A stretch of DNA of 64,000 nt from Propionivibrio hellwigii (GCF_041770905.1 NZ_JBEUWX010000002.1:372001-436000), one strand, 5' to 3'; shown: positions 43,068 to 52,157, counted from the stretch's first letter. The notes: generated by a model not told the origin, from the sequence alone. Numbers and translations: made by a program.

Positions 43068-44634
43068 GATTGGCGGCATCTGTAGCCGTTTCTGGTTGGG
43101 CATCCGCTGTGCTTTGCGGCGCTGCGGGCGGCGTAAACAGCCCGGCCATCTGCATGCCGACCGTTTCGGCGTCGAGCGCGGTCTTGGGGCGTGCGGGCGA
43201 AAGCCGCCCCTGGGCGAGCACGGCGATGCGGTCGCTGATTTCAAAGAGTTCTTCGAGTTCTTCCGAGACGACGAGGAGGGCGACGCCGGAACGGGAAAGA
43301 TCAAGCAATGCCTGGCGCAGCGCGCTCGCCGCACCGATATCGACCCCCCAGGTGGGCTGGGCGACGATCATGACCTTGGGCCGCAGCATGATTTCGCGGC
43401 CGACGATGAATTTCTGCAGATTGCCGCCGGAAAGCGAACGGGCGTTGGTCGATACATCGCCGCCGCGCACGTCGAAGCGTTCGACACATGCGCGGGCGTA
43501 GTCTCGCGCCTTGCCGTAATGGACGAGCCCCCACTGTTTCATGCCTTGCCGGTGTGCGGTCAGCAGGGCATTTCGGCTCAGCGAGAACGGCGGCACGGCG
43601 CCACGCCCCAGGCGTTCTTCCGGCACGTAGACCAGCCCTTTGGCGCGGCGTCGACCGGCGTTCAGGTGGCCGATGGGGGTGCCGTCCAGCTGGATAGTCT
43701 TCTTACCGACCGGCCGCTCACCGGAGAGCGCTGCCATCAGCTCGGCCTGTCCGTTGCCGGAAATGCCGGCGATGCCGAGAATTTCACCGGCATTGAGCGT
43801 GAGCGAAATATCGTGCAGGGAAACGCCGAACGGGCCTTCGGCATCAATGCTCAGGTGCTCGACGGTCAGCATCGGCCGCCGTTCGCCCGTGTACGGCGGC
43901 GCCTGGCAGACCGGCAGATCGCGGCCGATCATCATGCGCGCCAGCGATGCCGATGTTTCTGCGCGCGGGACCACGGTGCCGGTGACGCGTCCGTTGCGCA
44001 GAATCGTTGCCTTGTCGCACAGCGCCTGGATTTCGTGTAGCTTGTGACTGATGTAAAGGATGGAGACGCCTTCGGAGGCGATCTGGCGCAGGGTTTCAAA
44101 CAGTTTTTCGACGGCCTGCGGCGTCAGTACGGATGTCGGTTCGTCGAGAATCAGGAGCTGCGGGTTCTGCAACAGGCAGCGGACGATTTCGACGCGCTGC
44201 CGTTCGCCGACCGATAGGCTGTGCACGCGCCGGTCGGGGTCAAGCGGCAGGCCATAGCGCTCGGAAACGGCTTTGACTCGCTCGGAAAGCTTCGGCAGGT
44301 TGAACGGTTCGTCCAGCACCAGGGCGATATTTTCGGCGACGGTCAGCGTTTCAAACAGCGAGAAATGCTGGAAGACCATGCCAATGCCCATCTGCCGCGC
44401 CTGCGCGGGGTTGTCGATATCGACCGCCTCGCCGTTCATGCGGATGGTGCCGGCGTCCGCTTTGACTGCGCCGTAGATGATTTTGACCAGCGTGCTCTTA
44501 CCCGCGCCATTTTCGCCCAGCAGGGCGTGAATTTCCCCCGGCATGATCGTCAGGCTGACATTTTCGTTGGCAACGACGGACGGGTAGCGCTTGGTAATGT
44601 TGTGCAGTTCGAGACGGGGAGCGGCGGATGTCAT
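43054..44634 (-). CDS. nucleoside-type ABC transporter ATPase (duplicated domains)
   Basis: 526 residues, two ABC domains in one chain as in YufO/NupO and sugar importers. First domain: Walker A GENGAGKSTLVKI, signature LSVGERQRVEIVRCL, Walker B LLILDEPTSVL. Second domain: degenerate Walker A (GISGNGQAELMAA, lacking the GKS/T lysine), signature LSGGNLQKFIVGREI, and Walker B KVMIVAQPTWGVD. The loss of catalytic residues in the second half is normal for this family. First gene of the minus-strand operon; the 500-base gap to the divergent transporter holds no other gene. Confidence 0.92.
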   Translation of the reverse strand: MTSAAPRLELHNITKRYPSVVANENVSLTIMPGEIHALLGENGAGKSTLVKIIYGAVKADAGTIRMNGEAVDIDNPAQARQMGIGMVFQHFSLFETLTVAENIALVLDEPFNLPKLSERVKAVSERYGLPLDPDRRVHSLSVGERQRVEIVRCLLQNPQLLILDEPTSVLTPQAVEKLFETLRQIASEGVSILYISHKLHEIQALCDKATILRNGRVTGTVVPRAETSASLARMMIGRDLPVCQAPPYTGERRPMLTVEHLSIDAEGPFGVSLHDISLTLNAGEILGIAGISGNGQAELMAALSGERPVGKKTIQLDGTPIGHLNAGRRRAKGLVYVPEERLGRGAVPPFSLSRNALLTAHRQGMKQWGLVHYGKARDYARACVERFDVRGGDVSTNARSLSGGNLQKFIVGREIMLRPKVMIVAQPTWGVDIGAASALRQALLDLSRSGVALLVVSEELEELFEISDRIAVLAQGRLSPARPKTALDAETVGMQMAGLFTPPAAPQSTADAQPETATDAANHAPA

Positions 44635-45141
44635 ACGGGCAGGGATTGCGCAGCGTCAAGGTCAGGTTGTCTGAATCGTCAAATTTGTCGGATTGGCCAA
44701 AAGCGTGCGTTGGGAAAATGCCCGCGCCTGCGCCGTGTCCGCTATCGCCTGAACAGCCGGGTTTTACGGGGCTATGCGTCGATAAAAGCGGGACGGTGCG
44801 GGCGGTATTTTGACACATCCGGTACAGGCTGTGGGCATTGGGCAGCCCGCTCATTCTGCCTGTTTCGATGGCAAACCCGGGCAATCCGCAGAGATCTATA
44901 CGCGCAGATCATGTGATTTGCTTTTTGTGTCGCATCCAGCGAGAAATAGAGCCATCTGGCTTCCGGAATTGCACAAGATGCTTCTGAAATTGCAATAGAA
45001 GAGTTATGATCGCGCCTTCGCAACACGGCGCAGTGGCGGAACGCATTGTTCTTGCGTAGGGAAAAATAATGTTCCAAGGCTGCCTTCCAATGAACTTTTT
45101 TCATGACCCTACGAATTTTTGCTGAAGGGAGAGAGATAAAT

Positions 45142-46365
45142 ATGGCAGAACCTGTCATCCACAAGGCCGAAACGCAAGGCAAAACCAACTGGTCAGTGCT
45201 GCTTGGCGCCGCGTTTATCATGGCCACCTCGGCGGTCGGGCCGGGATTTTTGACGCAGACGGCCGTATTTACCGAAAAATTCGCCGCCAACTTTGCCTTT
45301 GCCATTCTGGCTTCGATTGTGATCGACATCGGCGCGCAGATGAACGTCTGGCGTGTGATTACGATGAGCCGTATGCGCGGTCAGGATATCGCCAACAAGG
45401 TCCTTCCCGGCCTGGGGCACCTCATCGCGCTGTTGATTGTCGCCGGCGGGCTGGCCTTCAACATCGGCAATGTGGGCGGAGCGGGCATGGCGGTCAATGT
45501 GCTGTTCGGTATCAGCGTTGAAACCGGCGCCATTATCTCGGGCGTTATCGCCATTGGTATTTTTGCCTCGAAAGAAGCGGGCCTGGCGATGGACCGGGTC
45601 GCTAAAATCTTGGGCGGATTGATGATCCTGCTCGCCACTTACGTGATGTTTTCCTCGAATCCGCCGGTCGGCGAGGCGATCGTCAAATCCATCTTTCCCA
45701 ATGATTATGCTGCGCTGATGTTGCCGACGATTACGCTGGTCGGCGGTACGGTCGGCGGCTACATTACGTTTGCCGGCGGGCATCGCCTGCTCGACGCGGG
45801 CGTGACGGGGCATGAAAACCTGCCGCGCGTCAACCGCGCCGCCGTGACCGGCATCCTGATCACCGGCGTCATGCGCGTCGTTATTTTTCTGGCGGCGCTG
45901 GGTGTCGTAGCCGCAGGCCTGAAGCTGGACCAGACCAATCCGCCGGCTTCCGTTTTCCGGCATGCCGCTGGCAATCTGGGGTACAAGTTTTTTGGCCTCG
46001 TCCTTTGGGCGGCAGCAATCACTTCCATTGTCGGCGCAGCGTATACCAGCGTTTCCTTTTTGCGCTCGATGTCGGCGGCGGTCGAAAGATATAACACCTA
46101 CGTCATCATGTTGTTTATTGCCTTTTCTACGATCGTATTCGTGGTGTTTGGCCGGCCGGTTCAGACGCTGGTGCTGGTGGGCGCACTCAACGGCCTGATT
46201 TTGCCGCTGACGCTGGGCGTGATGCTGGTGGCGGCGAAAAGTAAGAAAATCGTCGGTGACTACGCGCACCCGATGTGGCTGCAAATCTTCGGTATTCTGG
46301 CGGCGGCGACTGCCGCCTGGGCCGGCTGGATTTCGTTGCAGGGGATTGCCAATCTCTGGAAGTAA
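45142..46365 (+). CDS. NRAMP-related transporter without the usual metal motifs
   Basis: 407 residues from the ATG at 45142, after AAGGGAGAGAG. About eleven membrane helices in the NRAMP/APC fold pattern. The first helix reads SAVGPGFLTQTAVF where metal-carrying NRAMPs have DPGN, and the sixth reads GGTVGGYITFAGGHRLLDAG where they have MPH. Both metal-site motifs are thus missing. This fits the YcsG-like branch often beside 5-oxoprolinase genes rather than MntH. The substrate may not be Mn2+ or Fe2+. A strong terminator follows. Confidence 0.8.
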   Translation: MAEPVIHKAETQGKTNWSVLLGAAFIMATSAVGPGFLTQTAVFTEKFAANFAFAILASIVIDIGAQMNVWRVITMSRMRGQDIANKVLPGLGHLIALLIVAGGLAFNIGNVGGAGMAVNVLFGISVETGAIISGVIAIGIFASKEAGLAMDRVAKILGGLMILLATYVMFSSNPPVGEAIVKSIFPNDYAALMLPTITLVGGTVGGYITFAGGHRLLDAGVTGHENLPRVNRAAVTGILITGVMRVVIFLAALGVVAAGLKLDQTNPPASVFRHAAGNLGYKFFGLVLWAAAITSIVGAAYTSVSFLRSMSAAVERYNTYVIMLFIAFSTIVFVVFGRPVQTLVLVGALNGLILPLTLGVMLVAAKSKKIVGDYAHPMWLQIFGILAAATAAWAGWISLQGIANLWK

Positions 46366-46413
46366 TCGGAAGTCATTCTAACGCCGCCTGACAGCTTGCG
46401 GCCGCACGATCCG

Positions 46414-46453
46414 CTGCGGGAGCGTCGAAACGTCGGCGCTCCCGCAGTTTTTA
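46414..46453 (+). terminator. Rho-independent terminator after the NRAMP-like gene
   Basis: Stem CTGCGGGAGCG (46414-46424) with CGCTCCCGCAG (46437-46447), 12-base loop, followed by TTTTTAT. Confidence 0.88.
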
Positions 46454-46646
46454 TAGGGAACCTGCGGCGGTGCGCATTTCAGGTGAGCGGCAGAATTTTG
46501 GTGTATATTCTCCGTGTATATTCGCTGAAATTGCCGACGATAAAATAATATCCCGGAAAAATGATTTTCCTTAAAAAGGTTTAAATGTATTGTTTGCTAA
46601 TTCAGACAAATTTTATTGAGATATCAGATAATCTAAAGGCTAATTC

Positions 46647-46730
46647 ATGGGGAAAGTACTGTTTTGGCTGACGCTTATAGAAGTTTCAGTGCTTATGTTT
46701 TTATTCCTAAAGCAGATGGTGGGCGGGTAA
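46647..46730 (+). CDS. possible 27-residue membrane microprotein
   Basis: Frame of 27 codons (GKVLFWLTLIEVSVLMFLFL, then KQMVGG, stop TAA). AAAGG at 46635-46639 precedes the ATG at a good distance. The peptide is one hydrophobic helix with charged ends, as in small membrane proteins. It lies 49 bases before the next membrane protein gene in the same direction. Too short to be certain. Confidence 0.35.
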   Translation: MGKVLFWLTLIEVSVLMFLFLKQMVGG

Positions 46731-46779
46731 GCAGGCCGTTTGCTTTTCGCTCAAGATTATGATAAGGCATGGAGGCGCC

Positions 46780-47361
46780 ATGTTGTCGCTTGTTTTTCCG
46801 CTATTCTTCCTGCAAAAATTTCCCTTCGAGCGCTACGCCTTTCCGCGCTGGCAAGCCGTGCTGGCGATTACCTTCCTTGGGCTATTGGTTGGCCTGGATT
46901 CCGATCGCGTCTGGTCAGACCCGGAGACGTTGATTATTCCTTCGTGGTTAATGTTTGGCATGGCGATGTTATCGATATGGGGCGCTTTTCTTGTCAGCCT
47001 CGGTTTTTTGCGCTGGTGGCTCAAGCGCGGCGGCCGCTGGGATGGTCGGGGCGATTTGTTCAATCTGCTGGCGGCCTCATACCTGGTGGCGGATACGCTA
47101 TGCATCGGGCTGATGCTGCTTGACACATCGCCGCTGCTGATATTGCCACAGGGGTTGTATTCGATCTGGGTTACCGGAAATGCGTTGTCCGGCGCGATTC
47201 CCAAAGCTAGCCTCGGCTATAGCATCGGCGGTTTCATCATGAGCCAGATTCTCATCGCCTTGCTGGTCGTATTTTTATTTGCCGCTTTAGGTTTTGCGTT
47301 GGCCCTGTTCGGCTATGTACCGCCTCCGCCGCCGGGCGCGGGGCCGCCGGGAATTGCGTGA
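46780..47361 (+). CDS. hypothetical integral membrane protein
   Basis: 193 residues from the ATG at 46780, 4 bases after GGAGG; a longer start at 46759 exists. Five or so hydrophobic helices, with conserved-looking GRWDGRGDLFNLLAASY in a loop and a Pro/Gly-rich end. The layout recalls Yip1-domain proteins, common as unknown membrane proteins in proteobacteria, but the match is only by general pattern. Confidence 0.65.
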   Translation: MLSLVFPLFFLQKFPFERYAFPRWQAVLAITFLGLLVGLDSDRVWSDPETLIIPSWLMFGMAMLSIWGAFLVSLGFLRWWLKRGGRWDGRGDLFNLLAASYLVADTLCIGLMLLDTSPLLILPQGLYSIWVTGNALSGAIPKASLGYSIGGFIMSQILIALLVVFLFAALGFALALFGYVPPPPPGAGPPGIA

Positions 47362-47449
47362 ATTTCTTGGGATTAGATGGATTTCCCGTGAATATAGGGC
47401 GCGCGTTTTACCGTCGTTTGATCTACGGCGCTGCGGGCTTCCAATGGCA

Positions 47450-47521
47450 TGCCGCCGGAAGCCCCGTAAACAGGCGGCTACAGCGGTGCGCCAGCCCGCG
47501 TAGATTGTGGCTTTCCGGGAT
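47450..47521 (+). repeat. degenerate member of the dispersed repeat family
   Basis: GCCGGAAGCCCCGTAAACAG and CCAGCCCGCGTAGA match modules of the repeats at 278-889 and 38785-39343, but the copy is incomplete. The surrounding 47362-47605 has no gene. Confidence 0.45.
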
Positions 47522-47605
47522 CTGCTCTAATTTTTTAGATAAAGGCGTATAGTGTCCGAGTCAGCCAACCACGGCGCCCCGATATGTAGCAATAGACATA
47601 GACAT

Positions 47606-47848
47606 ATGGCGAGGAAATTTCCCCTGCATCCCAAACACCCTGAGCGAATCTGCTGGGGATGCGACAGGTATTGCTCGAAAGAGGCGATGGGTTGCGGCAA
47701 CGGTTCCGACCGCACCCAGCACCCCGCCGAATTGCTGGGGGATGATTGGTATTTGTACGGCGACTGGGGGCTGGAGGTCGAGGACGCGCCCGCGCCGGAA
47801 GCTGAAAAAGACGCCAAAAAGTCGATAAAACTGGAAAAAGCGCAGTGA
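47606..47848 (+). CDS. DUF3079 protein
   Basis: 80 residues from the ATG at 47606. The family pattern is strong: ARKFPLHPKHPERICWGCDR, then C-S-K-E, CGNGSDRTQHPAELLGDDWY. Cysteines in CWGC, the next YC and MGCGNG suggest metal binding. Function unknown. The last 25 residues are a charged tail. A longer frame from 47552 is possible but lacks a ribosome binding site. Confidence 0.85.
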   Translation: MARKFPLHPKHPERICWGCDRYCSKEAMGCGNGSDRTQHPAELLGDDWYLYGDWGLEVEDAPAPEAEKDAKKSIKLEKAQ

Positions 47849-47871
47849 AGCGTTGGGGTAAAAAAGAAGCT

Positions 47872-47943
47872 CCGAGACCCGCGAAAGCAGGGCAGAAAAC
47901 ATAAAACGCCCTGGGTTCCGCGTAAATAAAGGGCTTCAGGGCA
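47872..47943 (+). repeat. short member of the dispersed repeat family
   Basis: ACGCCCTGGGTTCCGCGTAA, then ATAAAGGGCTTCAGGGCATC; the ends GCCCTG/CAGGGC can pair. It lies between the convergent DUF3079 and sirtuin genes. Confidence 0.55.
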
Positions 47944-48015
47944 TCAAAAAACATAAACTGGAATACTGTACTTGACGATCGCTTGCATCCGCCTGCCTTC
48001 GGCAGCGTGCAAGCC

Positions 48016-48786
48016 CTATGCGCGAAACGCTGCCCAAAGCTGCGTCAACACTTCACCGGCCTTGCCGTGCAGGTTGTCGGCGGCAAGCAGGTCGAGCGGC
48101 GTGGGCAGCGGGTTGATCTGAATGAGGCGGGCGCCGCGCCGCGCGGCGAGTTCAGGCAAGGCGGCGGCAGGATAGACGACGGCCGATGTGCCGATGCTGA
48201 AAAACACGTCGCAGGATTGCGCGGCATCCTGCGCGGCCTGCCAAGCGTCTTCCGGTAGCGACTCGCCAAACCAGACGACGCCGGGGCGAATGTGGCCGTT
48301 GCAGTCCGGGCAGCGTGGCGGTTCAATGCGCCAGCCTGTTGCCGGCTCTACGGGAATTCCCGAAGGCATGGGGTAGGCGCGAGCGCATTCGTGGCAACGC
48401 GGTTGCAGCAGGCTGCCGTGCAGGTGCAGAACCTTCTGGCTGCCCGCGCGTTCATGGAGATCGTCGACATTCTGAGTAATCAGCGTAAGCCGTGGAAAGA
48501 CGCCGGCCATTGCGGCAATGGTTCGATGCGCGGCATTCGGCGAGCACAGCATGACGTTTCGGCGGCGGAATTCGTACCAGCCCCAGACGAGATCAGGCTG
48601 TCGCGCGAAGGCTTCTGGCGTTGCCAGTTCCTGCGGGTCATAGCGTTGCCACAAGCCGGATAACTCGTCACGGAAAGTTGGAATGCCGCTTTCCTGCGAG
48701 ACGCCTGCGCCGGTGAAAACGACGACGTGCTTAGCGCCGCTCAGGGCGGTAAGTAAGGATTCAGGGATGGATGGCATAGATGACAT
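48016..48786 (-). CDS. NAD-dependent protein deacylase (sirtuin, CobB type)
   Basis: Removes acyl groups from lysines using NAD+. 256 residues. NAD site VVFTGAGVSQESGIPTFR, catalytic region LITQNVDDLHERAGS and HLHGSLLQPRC with the active histidine. Zinc cysteines in CHEC and CPDC. The Y-x-x-R pair in WGWYEFRRR is the mark of class III sirtuins, which prefer succinyl or malonyl groups. Two close start codons (48786 and 48777). Confidence 0.93.
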   Translation of the reverse strand: MSSMPSIPESLLTALSGAKHVVVFTGAGVSQESGIPTFRDELSGLWQRYDPQELATPEAFARQPDLVWGWYEFRRRNVMLCSPNAAHRTIAAMAGVFPRLTLITQNVDDLHERAGSQKVLHLHGSLLQPRCHECARAYPMPSGIPVEPATGWRIEPPRCPDCNGHIRPGVVWFGESLPEDAWQAAQDAAQSCDVFFSIGTSAVVYPAAALPELAARRGARLIQINPLPTPLDLLAADNLHGKAGEVLTQLWAAFRA

Positions 48787-48835
48787 GAAAGGCGATAAAA
48801 AATATGAGGGAAATACGAATATTTGTCGCGAATGT

Positions 48836-49861
48836 TTATCCTGATGCTGGGTCCTGCTTTTGGGCGACTTCTTTCCATCTGGGCACGTCTCTTTCCAGGT
48901 CTGATTCGAGTTGCTTCATATCCAAAGAAAAATTCTTTTTTCTATTTCCTTTTAAATAAATTTTTTCCAGATCAGCATCAAGCTGTTTCATGTCAGAATA
49001 AAATTTATTATTTCTTTCACCTGTTGGATGTTTTTTCCAGAATTCAGAGATATATTGTCCGACTTCATTATAGATATCTAAGAGTTCAGGATCATAGTCA
49101 TATACAGTTTCGGTAGCCTGATGCCACAAATAAATAGCAACTTTAGCAATGACTTCTGGATCTTCATTGGCTGAAGTAATACTAATAGAAACTTCTCTAC
49201 AGCGCATTGACCCTAGAACTAATAAAGCCATAAGGCGGTTAATCCGGCAAATAGTTTTTAAGAATTCTGGGCTATCAGAGAGATAAAGTTTTAGAAAATA
49301 AAGTGTTTTTCTTCCTATTTTTGTTTTTAAACTAATTTTATCAATATATTTCCAGTTAATTTCTCCGTATACTGGGATACTGATTTTATCTTTAGAGAAT
49401 TTACAGATAGGCTTGCCAAGTAATATAAAGCATCGAATAGCAGTAGTTAATAATAATAGAAAAAATAATATGAATAAAATAATTATTTTCCAATTGGGAG
49501 AAATACTTGTATATTCTTCGTAGATTATAAAAATAGGTATTGACATCGATAATATAGAAATTACCAATGCGTTAAAAGTATTGCCGGTAATTACCAGCGA
49601 TTGGTTAGGCGCCCATGGCCGCTGGGTCAGTTCGGCTACACGGCGGGCGACATGTGCTTGATGGGTCGATTTGATCTGTTTGGTGCGCCGGTTATCCCGG
49701 ACCATTCCCAAAATAAATGCGGGAATCCCTACAACAAAGGCAATACCTGCCGCACTCGGCATTCTTGGCATCAGAATAAGGCCGCTTATCATGCATACCA
49801 TTCCAATGACCGAAAGGAGAAAATCAATGGCCGAAAGAAGGCAATTGAGGATGCGCGACAT
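48836..49861 (-). CDS. AT-rich hypothetical membrane protein
   Basis: 341 residues, family not recognised. Four hydrophobic helices in two hairpins (about 5-55 and 95-150), then a cytosolic domain with CRINRLMALLVLGSMRCREV and a C-terminal helical tail in which DMKQLDADLE and DMKQLESDLE are near copies (about 295-325), as from a short duplication. The middle of the gene is far richer in A and T than its neighbours, suggesting foreign origin. Single gene between the sirtuin and a GNAT. Function unknown. Confidence 0.65.
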   Translation of the reverse strand: MSRILNCLLSAIDFLLSVIGMVCMISGLILMPRMPSAAGIAFVVGIPAFILGMVRDNRRTKQIKSTHQAHVARRVAELTQRPWAPNQSLVITGNTFNALVISILSMSIPIFIIYEEYTSISPNWKIIILFILFFLLLLTTAIRCFILLGKPICKFSKDKISIPVYGEINWKYIDKISLKTKIGRKTLYFLKLYLSDSPEFLKTICRINRLMALLVLGSMRCREVSISITSANEDPEVIAKVAIYLWHQATETVYDYDPELLDIYNEVGQYISEFWKKHPTGERNNKFYSDMKQLDADLEKIYLKGNRKKNFSLDMKQLESDLERDVPRWKEVAQKQDPASG

Positions 49862-49910
49862 TGGATCGCCTTTTCAGAAATTGGATGATATCGTCGATGG
49901 AACGGGAGTT

Positions 49911-50444
49911 TTATGCAGGATGATGCAAGGAAGTCCGCGGTGTCAAGTCTGTTGCCGATAACTGCCGGAACATGACCAGCGCATCGACATCGCCATATTT
50001 CGGGTGCCGGAAGGCAAGCGGCAGGCGGCCCACAATGTGAAAACCGAGCGATTGCCAGAGCCGGACGGCGCGTTCATTGGTGCTCACGACGAAATTGAAC
50101 TGCATGGCGCGATAGCCCCGCGTTTGGGCGTATTCGAGAGAGTGCAGGCACATTTGTCGTGCAATGCCGCGGCCCGTGGCATGGGGATGCGTCATATAGC
50201 CACAATTGCAGACGTGTGCGCCGCCGCCCGGCTGGTTGGTCCGCAGGTAATAGGTGCCGAGCACAGTCTTCTCCGACTCGGCGACAAAGGTTTCCTTGTC
50301 CTGCCCCAGCCAGTAAGCGCGGCCGGCTTCTTCGCTCATCGCTGTATCGAGCGCATAGGTCTCGCCGGCACGAATCGTCGGCTCGACGATATTCCAGATG
50401 GCAGGCCAGTCTTCCGCTCGGGCAGGGCGTATCAGTAGCGTCAT
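49911..50444 (-). CDS. GNAT-family N-acetyltransferase
   Basis: 177 residues. Starts LIRPARAEDWPAIWNIVEPT, typical of phosphinothricin-acetyltransferase-like GNATs. The acetyl-CoA loop is THPHATGRGIARQMCLHSLE, and NERAVRLWQSLGFHIVGRLP is motif B. The substrate is unknown. Confidence 0.88.
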   Translation of the reverse strand: MTLLIRPARAEDWPAIWNIVEPTIRAGETYALDTAMSEEAGRAYWLGQDKETFVAESEKTVLGTYYLRTNQPGGGAHVCNCGYMTHPHATGRGIARQMCLHSLEYAQTRGYRAMQFNFVVSTNERAVRLWQSLGFHIVGRLPLAFRHPKYGDVDALVMFRQLSATDLTPRTSLHHPA

Positions 50445-50608
50445 TGTTTAATCCGGTGAGGTCGAGATCGCGCAGAAATGGTTGCGTCAGAAAGGGTTAC
50501 GTCGTGAAACTGCACGAAAGTGTAGATTAAAAAGATTCATGAGTGATGAGAATAGCCTCGTGTTGCGGGGCGGGGCGTACATTGCGTAGCAAAAACCGAT
50601 AAAACTAC

Positions 50609-50980
50609 GTGTTTCACTGCCTGGTGGTTCTTCGGAAATCTCGGGTTCTTCAGAAACTCGAATTGACTGGACAGGTGCAGTCCAGACCGGTTTGCCTAGA
50701 TGATGTTGTTTTTCAGCGACAGAACTTTCCTGTCGATACGGATTACTGCACATTTCTGACCGATGATCTCTGCACGATTGGTTTGTCCGATACAGCTTGT
50801 TTTGGCATCGACGCCTTCCTTACGGAACAGGCACAGCAGGAAATTGAGACGATCTGGAAAAATGTGCGGGCGTGTGGAAATACGGGGATGTGGGAATGCG
50901 GGAATGCAGTCGCTGGCGCGGAACGGCTCGGTGATACGGGTTATCGGTGTATCCAGATATCCGCCCCATCGGAACGATGA
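50609..50980 (+). CDS. doubtful ORF in a 650-base gap
   Basis: GTG-started frame of 123 codons. The part QNFPVDTDYCTFLTDDLCTI, then DTACFGIDAFLTEQAQQEIE looks like real protein, but the end runs into G-rich repetitive DNA (50875-50915), so it may be a broken gene. No family recognised. The rest of 50445-51090 holds nothing else I can support. Confidence 0.25.
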   Translation: MFHCLVVLRKSRVLQKLELTGQVQSRPVCLDDVVFQRQNFPVDTDYCTFLTDDLCTIGLSDTACFGIDAFLTEQAQQEIETIWKNVRACGNTGMWECGNAVAGAERLGDTGYRCIQISAPSER

Positions 50981-51090
50981 GTTGGTCTGGTCAATTAACG
51001 TTGAATATCAATAGGTTGAACGTCTTGCCAGACTGGTTTTTCCAACTGTTTCGAGCAAGGTTGCTCGCCTGCTTTTTGTTCTTGTTGTGA

Positions 51091-51180
51091 TGGCGGTGGG
51101 TCAGGGATTCGAACCCTGGAAGGACGTAAATCCTTGCTAGTTTTCAAGACTAGTGCATTCAACCGCTCTGCCAACCCACC
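51091..51180 (-). tRNA. tRNA-Ser (UGA)
   Basis: 90 bases on the minus strand including an encoded CCA. Acceptor stem GGTGGGT / ACCCACC, anticodon loop CTTGAAA giving UGA, long variable arm (CAAGGATTTACGTCCTT) as in class II tRNAs, and T loop GGTTCGAATCC. All arms pair. Confidence 0.97.
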
Positions 51181-51387
51181 GTATTCCCATTTTCTACTGC
51201 TAAGGTTGTTGGATTCCGGGATATCTCTCGGCCTGTTTTTTCGCCCGGCGCGCTTCTAGACTTCTGGCGCTTTCCGTGAGGCGGGTCGCATCATACCACG
51301 TTACAGACTGTTACCCCTGCATTGTGTGACTTACCGTACGCTGCCCTCATTTCGCTTAGGCGAGGTTTTTTTACGGGAGATCGTTTT

Positions 51388-52080
51388 ATGTCGCAACATT
51401 ATGATGTGATGACGAGTCAAAGCATTCGGGTCGCTGCGCAGCAGAACCGTGTTTTGCGCAACACGTACCTGCTGCTCGCTTTGTCGATGGTGCCGACGGT
51501 CATCGGCGCGCTGATTGGCGTGAAGATGCGGTTTTCTTTCTTTGCCGGCAGCCCGGGGGTGTCTTTCCTGATGTTTATGGGCGTCGCGTTTGCGTTCATG
51601 TGGGGTATTGAGCGCACCAAAAACAGCGGTTTGGGCGTTCTCCTTTTGCTGGGCTTTACCTTCTTCATGGGGTTGATGCTTTCGCGCATCCTGCAGGTCG
51701 CGCTGGGCTTTTCCAACGGTGGGACGCTGATTGCGACGGCCGCTGGCGGCACGGGGGCAATCTTCTTCACGCTGGCAAGCATTGCCGCGGTGACAAAAAA
51801 AGATTTCGGCTTCATGGGGAAATTCCTGTTCGTCGGCCTGGTCGTGACGTTGCTGGCAATGGTTGCCAATTGGTTTTTTATGATTCCGGCACTGTCACTG
51901 ACGATTTCCGCTGTGTGCGTGCTGCTTTTTTCCGCGTATATCCTTTACGACATCAGCCGTATCGTTAATGGCGGTGAAAACAATTACATTTCAGCGACAT
52001 TGGCGGTTTATCTGGATATCTACAATATCTTCGTCCATCTGCTTAACCTGCTGATGGCTTTTACCGGCAGCCGTGACTGA
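51388..52080 (+). CDS. Bax inhibitor-1 / YccA family membrane protein
   Basis: 230 residues from the ATG at 51388, after ACGGGAGA. Seven membrane helices. The C-terminal block SAYILYDISRIVNGGENNYI and LYLDIYNIFVHLL-like ending (VYLDIYNIFVHLLNLL) is the BI-1 signature, with the two aspartates of the pH-sensing pair. YccA interacts with FtsH in E. coli; whether this one does is inference. Ends in a strong bidirectional terminator. Confidence 0.94.
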   Translation: MSQHYDVMTSQSIRVAAQQNRVLRNTYLLLALSMVPTVIGALIGVKMRFSFFAGSPGVSFLMFMGVAFAFMWGIERTKNSGLGVLLLLGFTFFMGLMLSRILQVALGFSNGGTLIATAAGGTGAIFFTLASIAAVTKKDFGFMGKFLFVGLVVTLLAMVANWFFMIPALSLTISAVCVLLFSAYILYDISRIVNGGENNYISATLAVYLDIYNIFVHLLNLLMAFTGSRD

Positions 52081-52121
52081 GCGTGCAGGAACACCAATCA
52101 GGTTGCTGAAGGATTGACAGC

Positions 52122-52157
52122 AAAAAAAACGGGCGGCTTGAGCCGCCCGTTTTTTTG
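52122..52157. terminator. bidirectional Rho-independent terminator
   Basis: A run, stem ACGGGCGGC / GCCGCCCGT with loop TTGA, then T run. It can stop both the YccA-like gene and the convergent deacetylase gene. Confidence 0.92.

Noticed and set aside
43068..43334. N-terminal extension of the first permease to 442 residues
   Set aside because: The added part lies within the ATPase gene in another frame and is not membrane-like; the ATG at 43067 gives the family length.
45005..45010. TATGAT -10 promoter for the NRAMP-like gene
   Set aside because: No -35 element at an acceptable distance; too weak to list.
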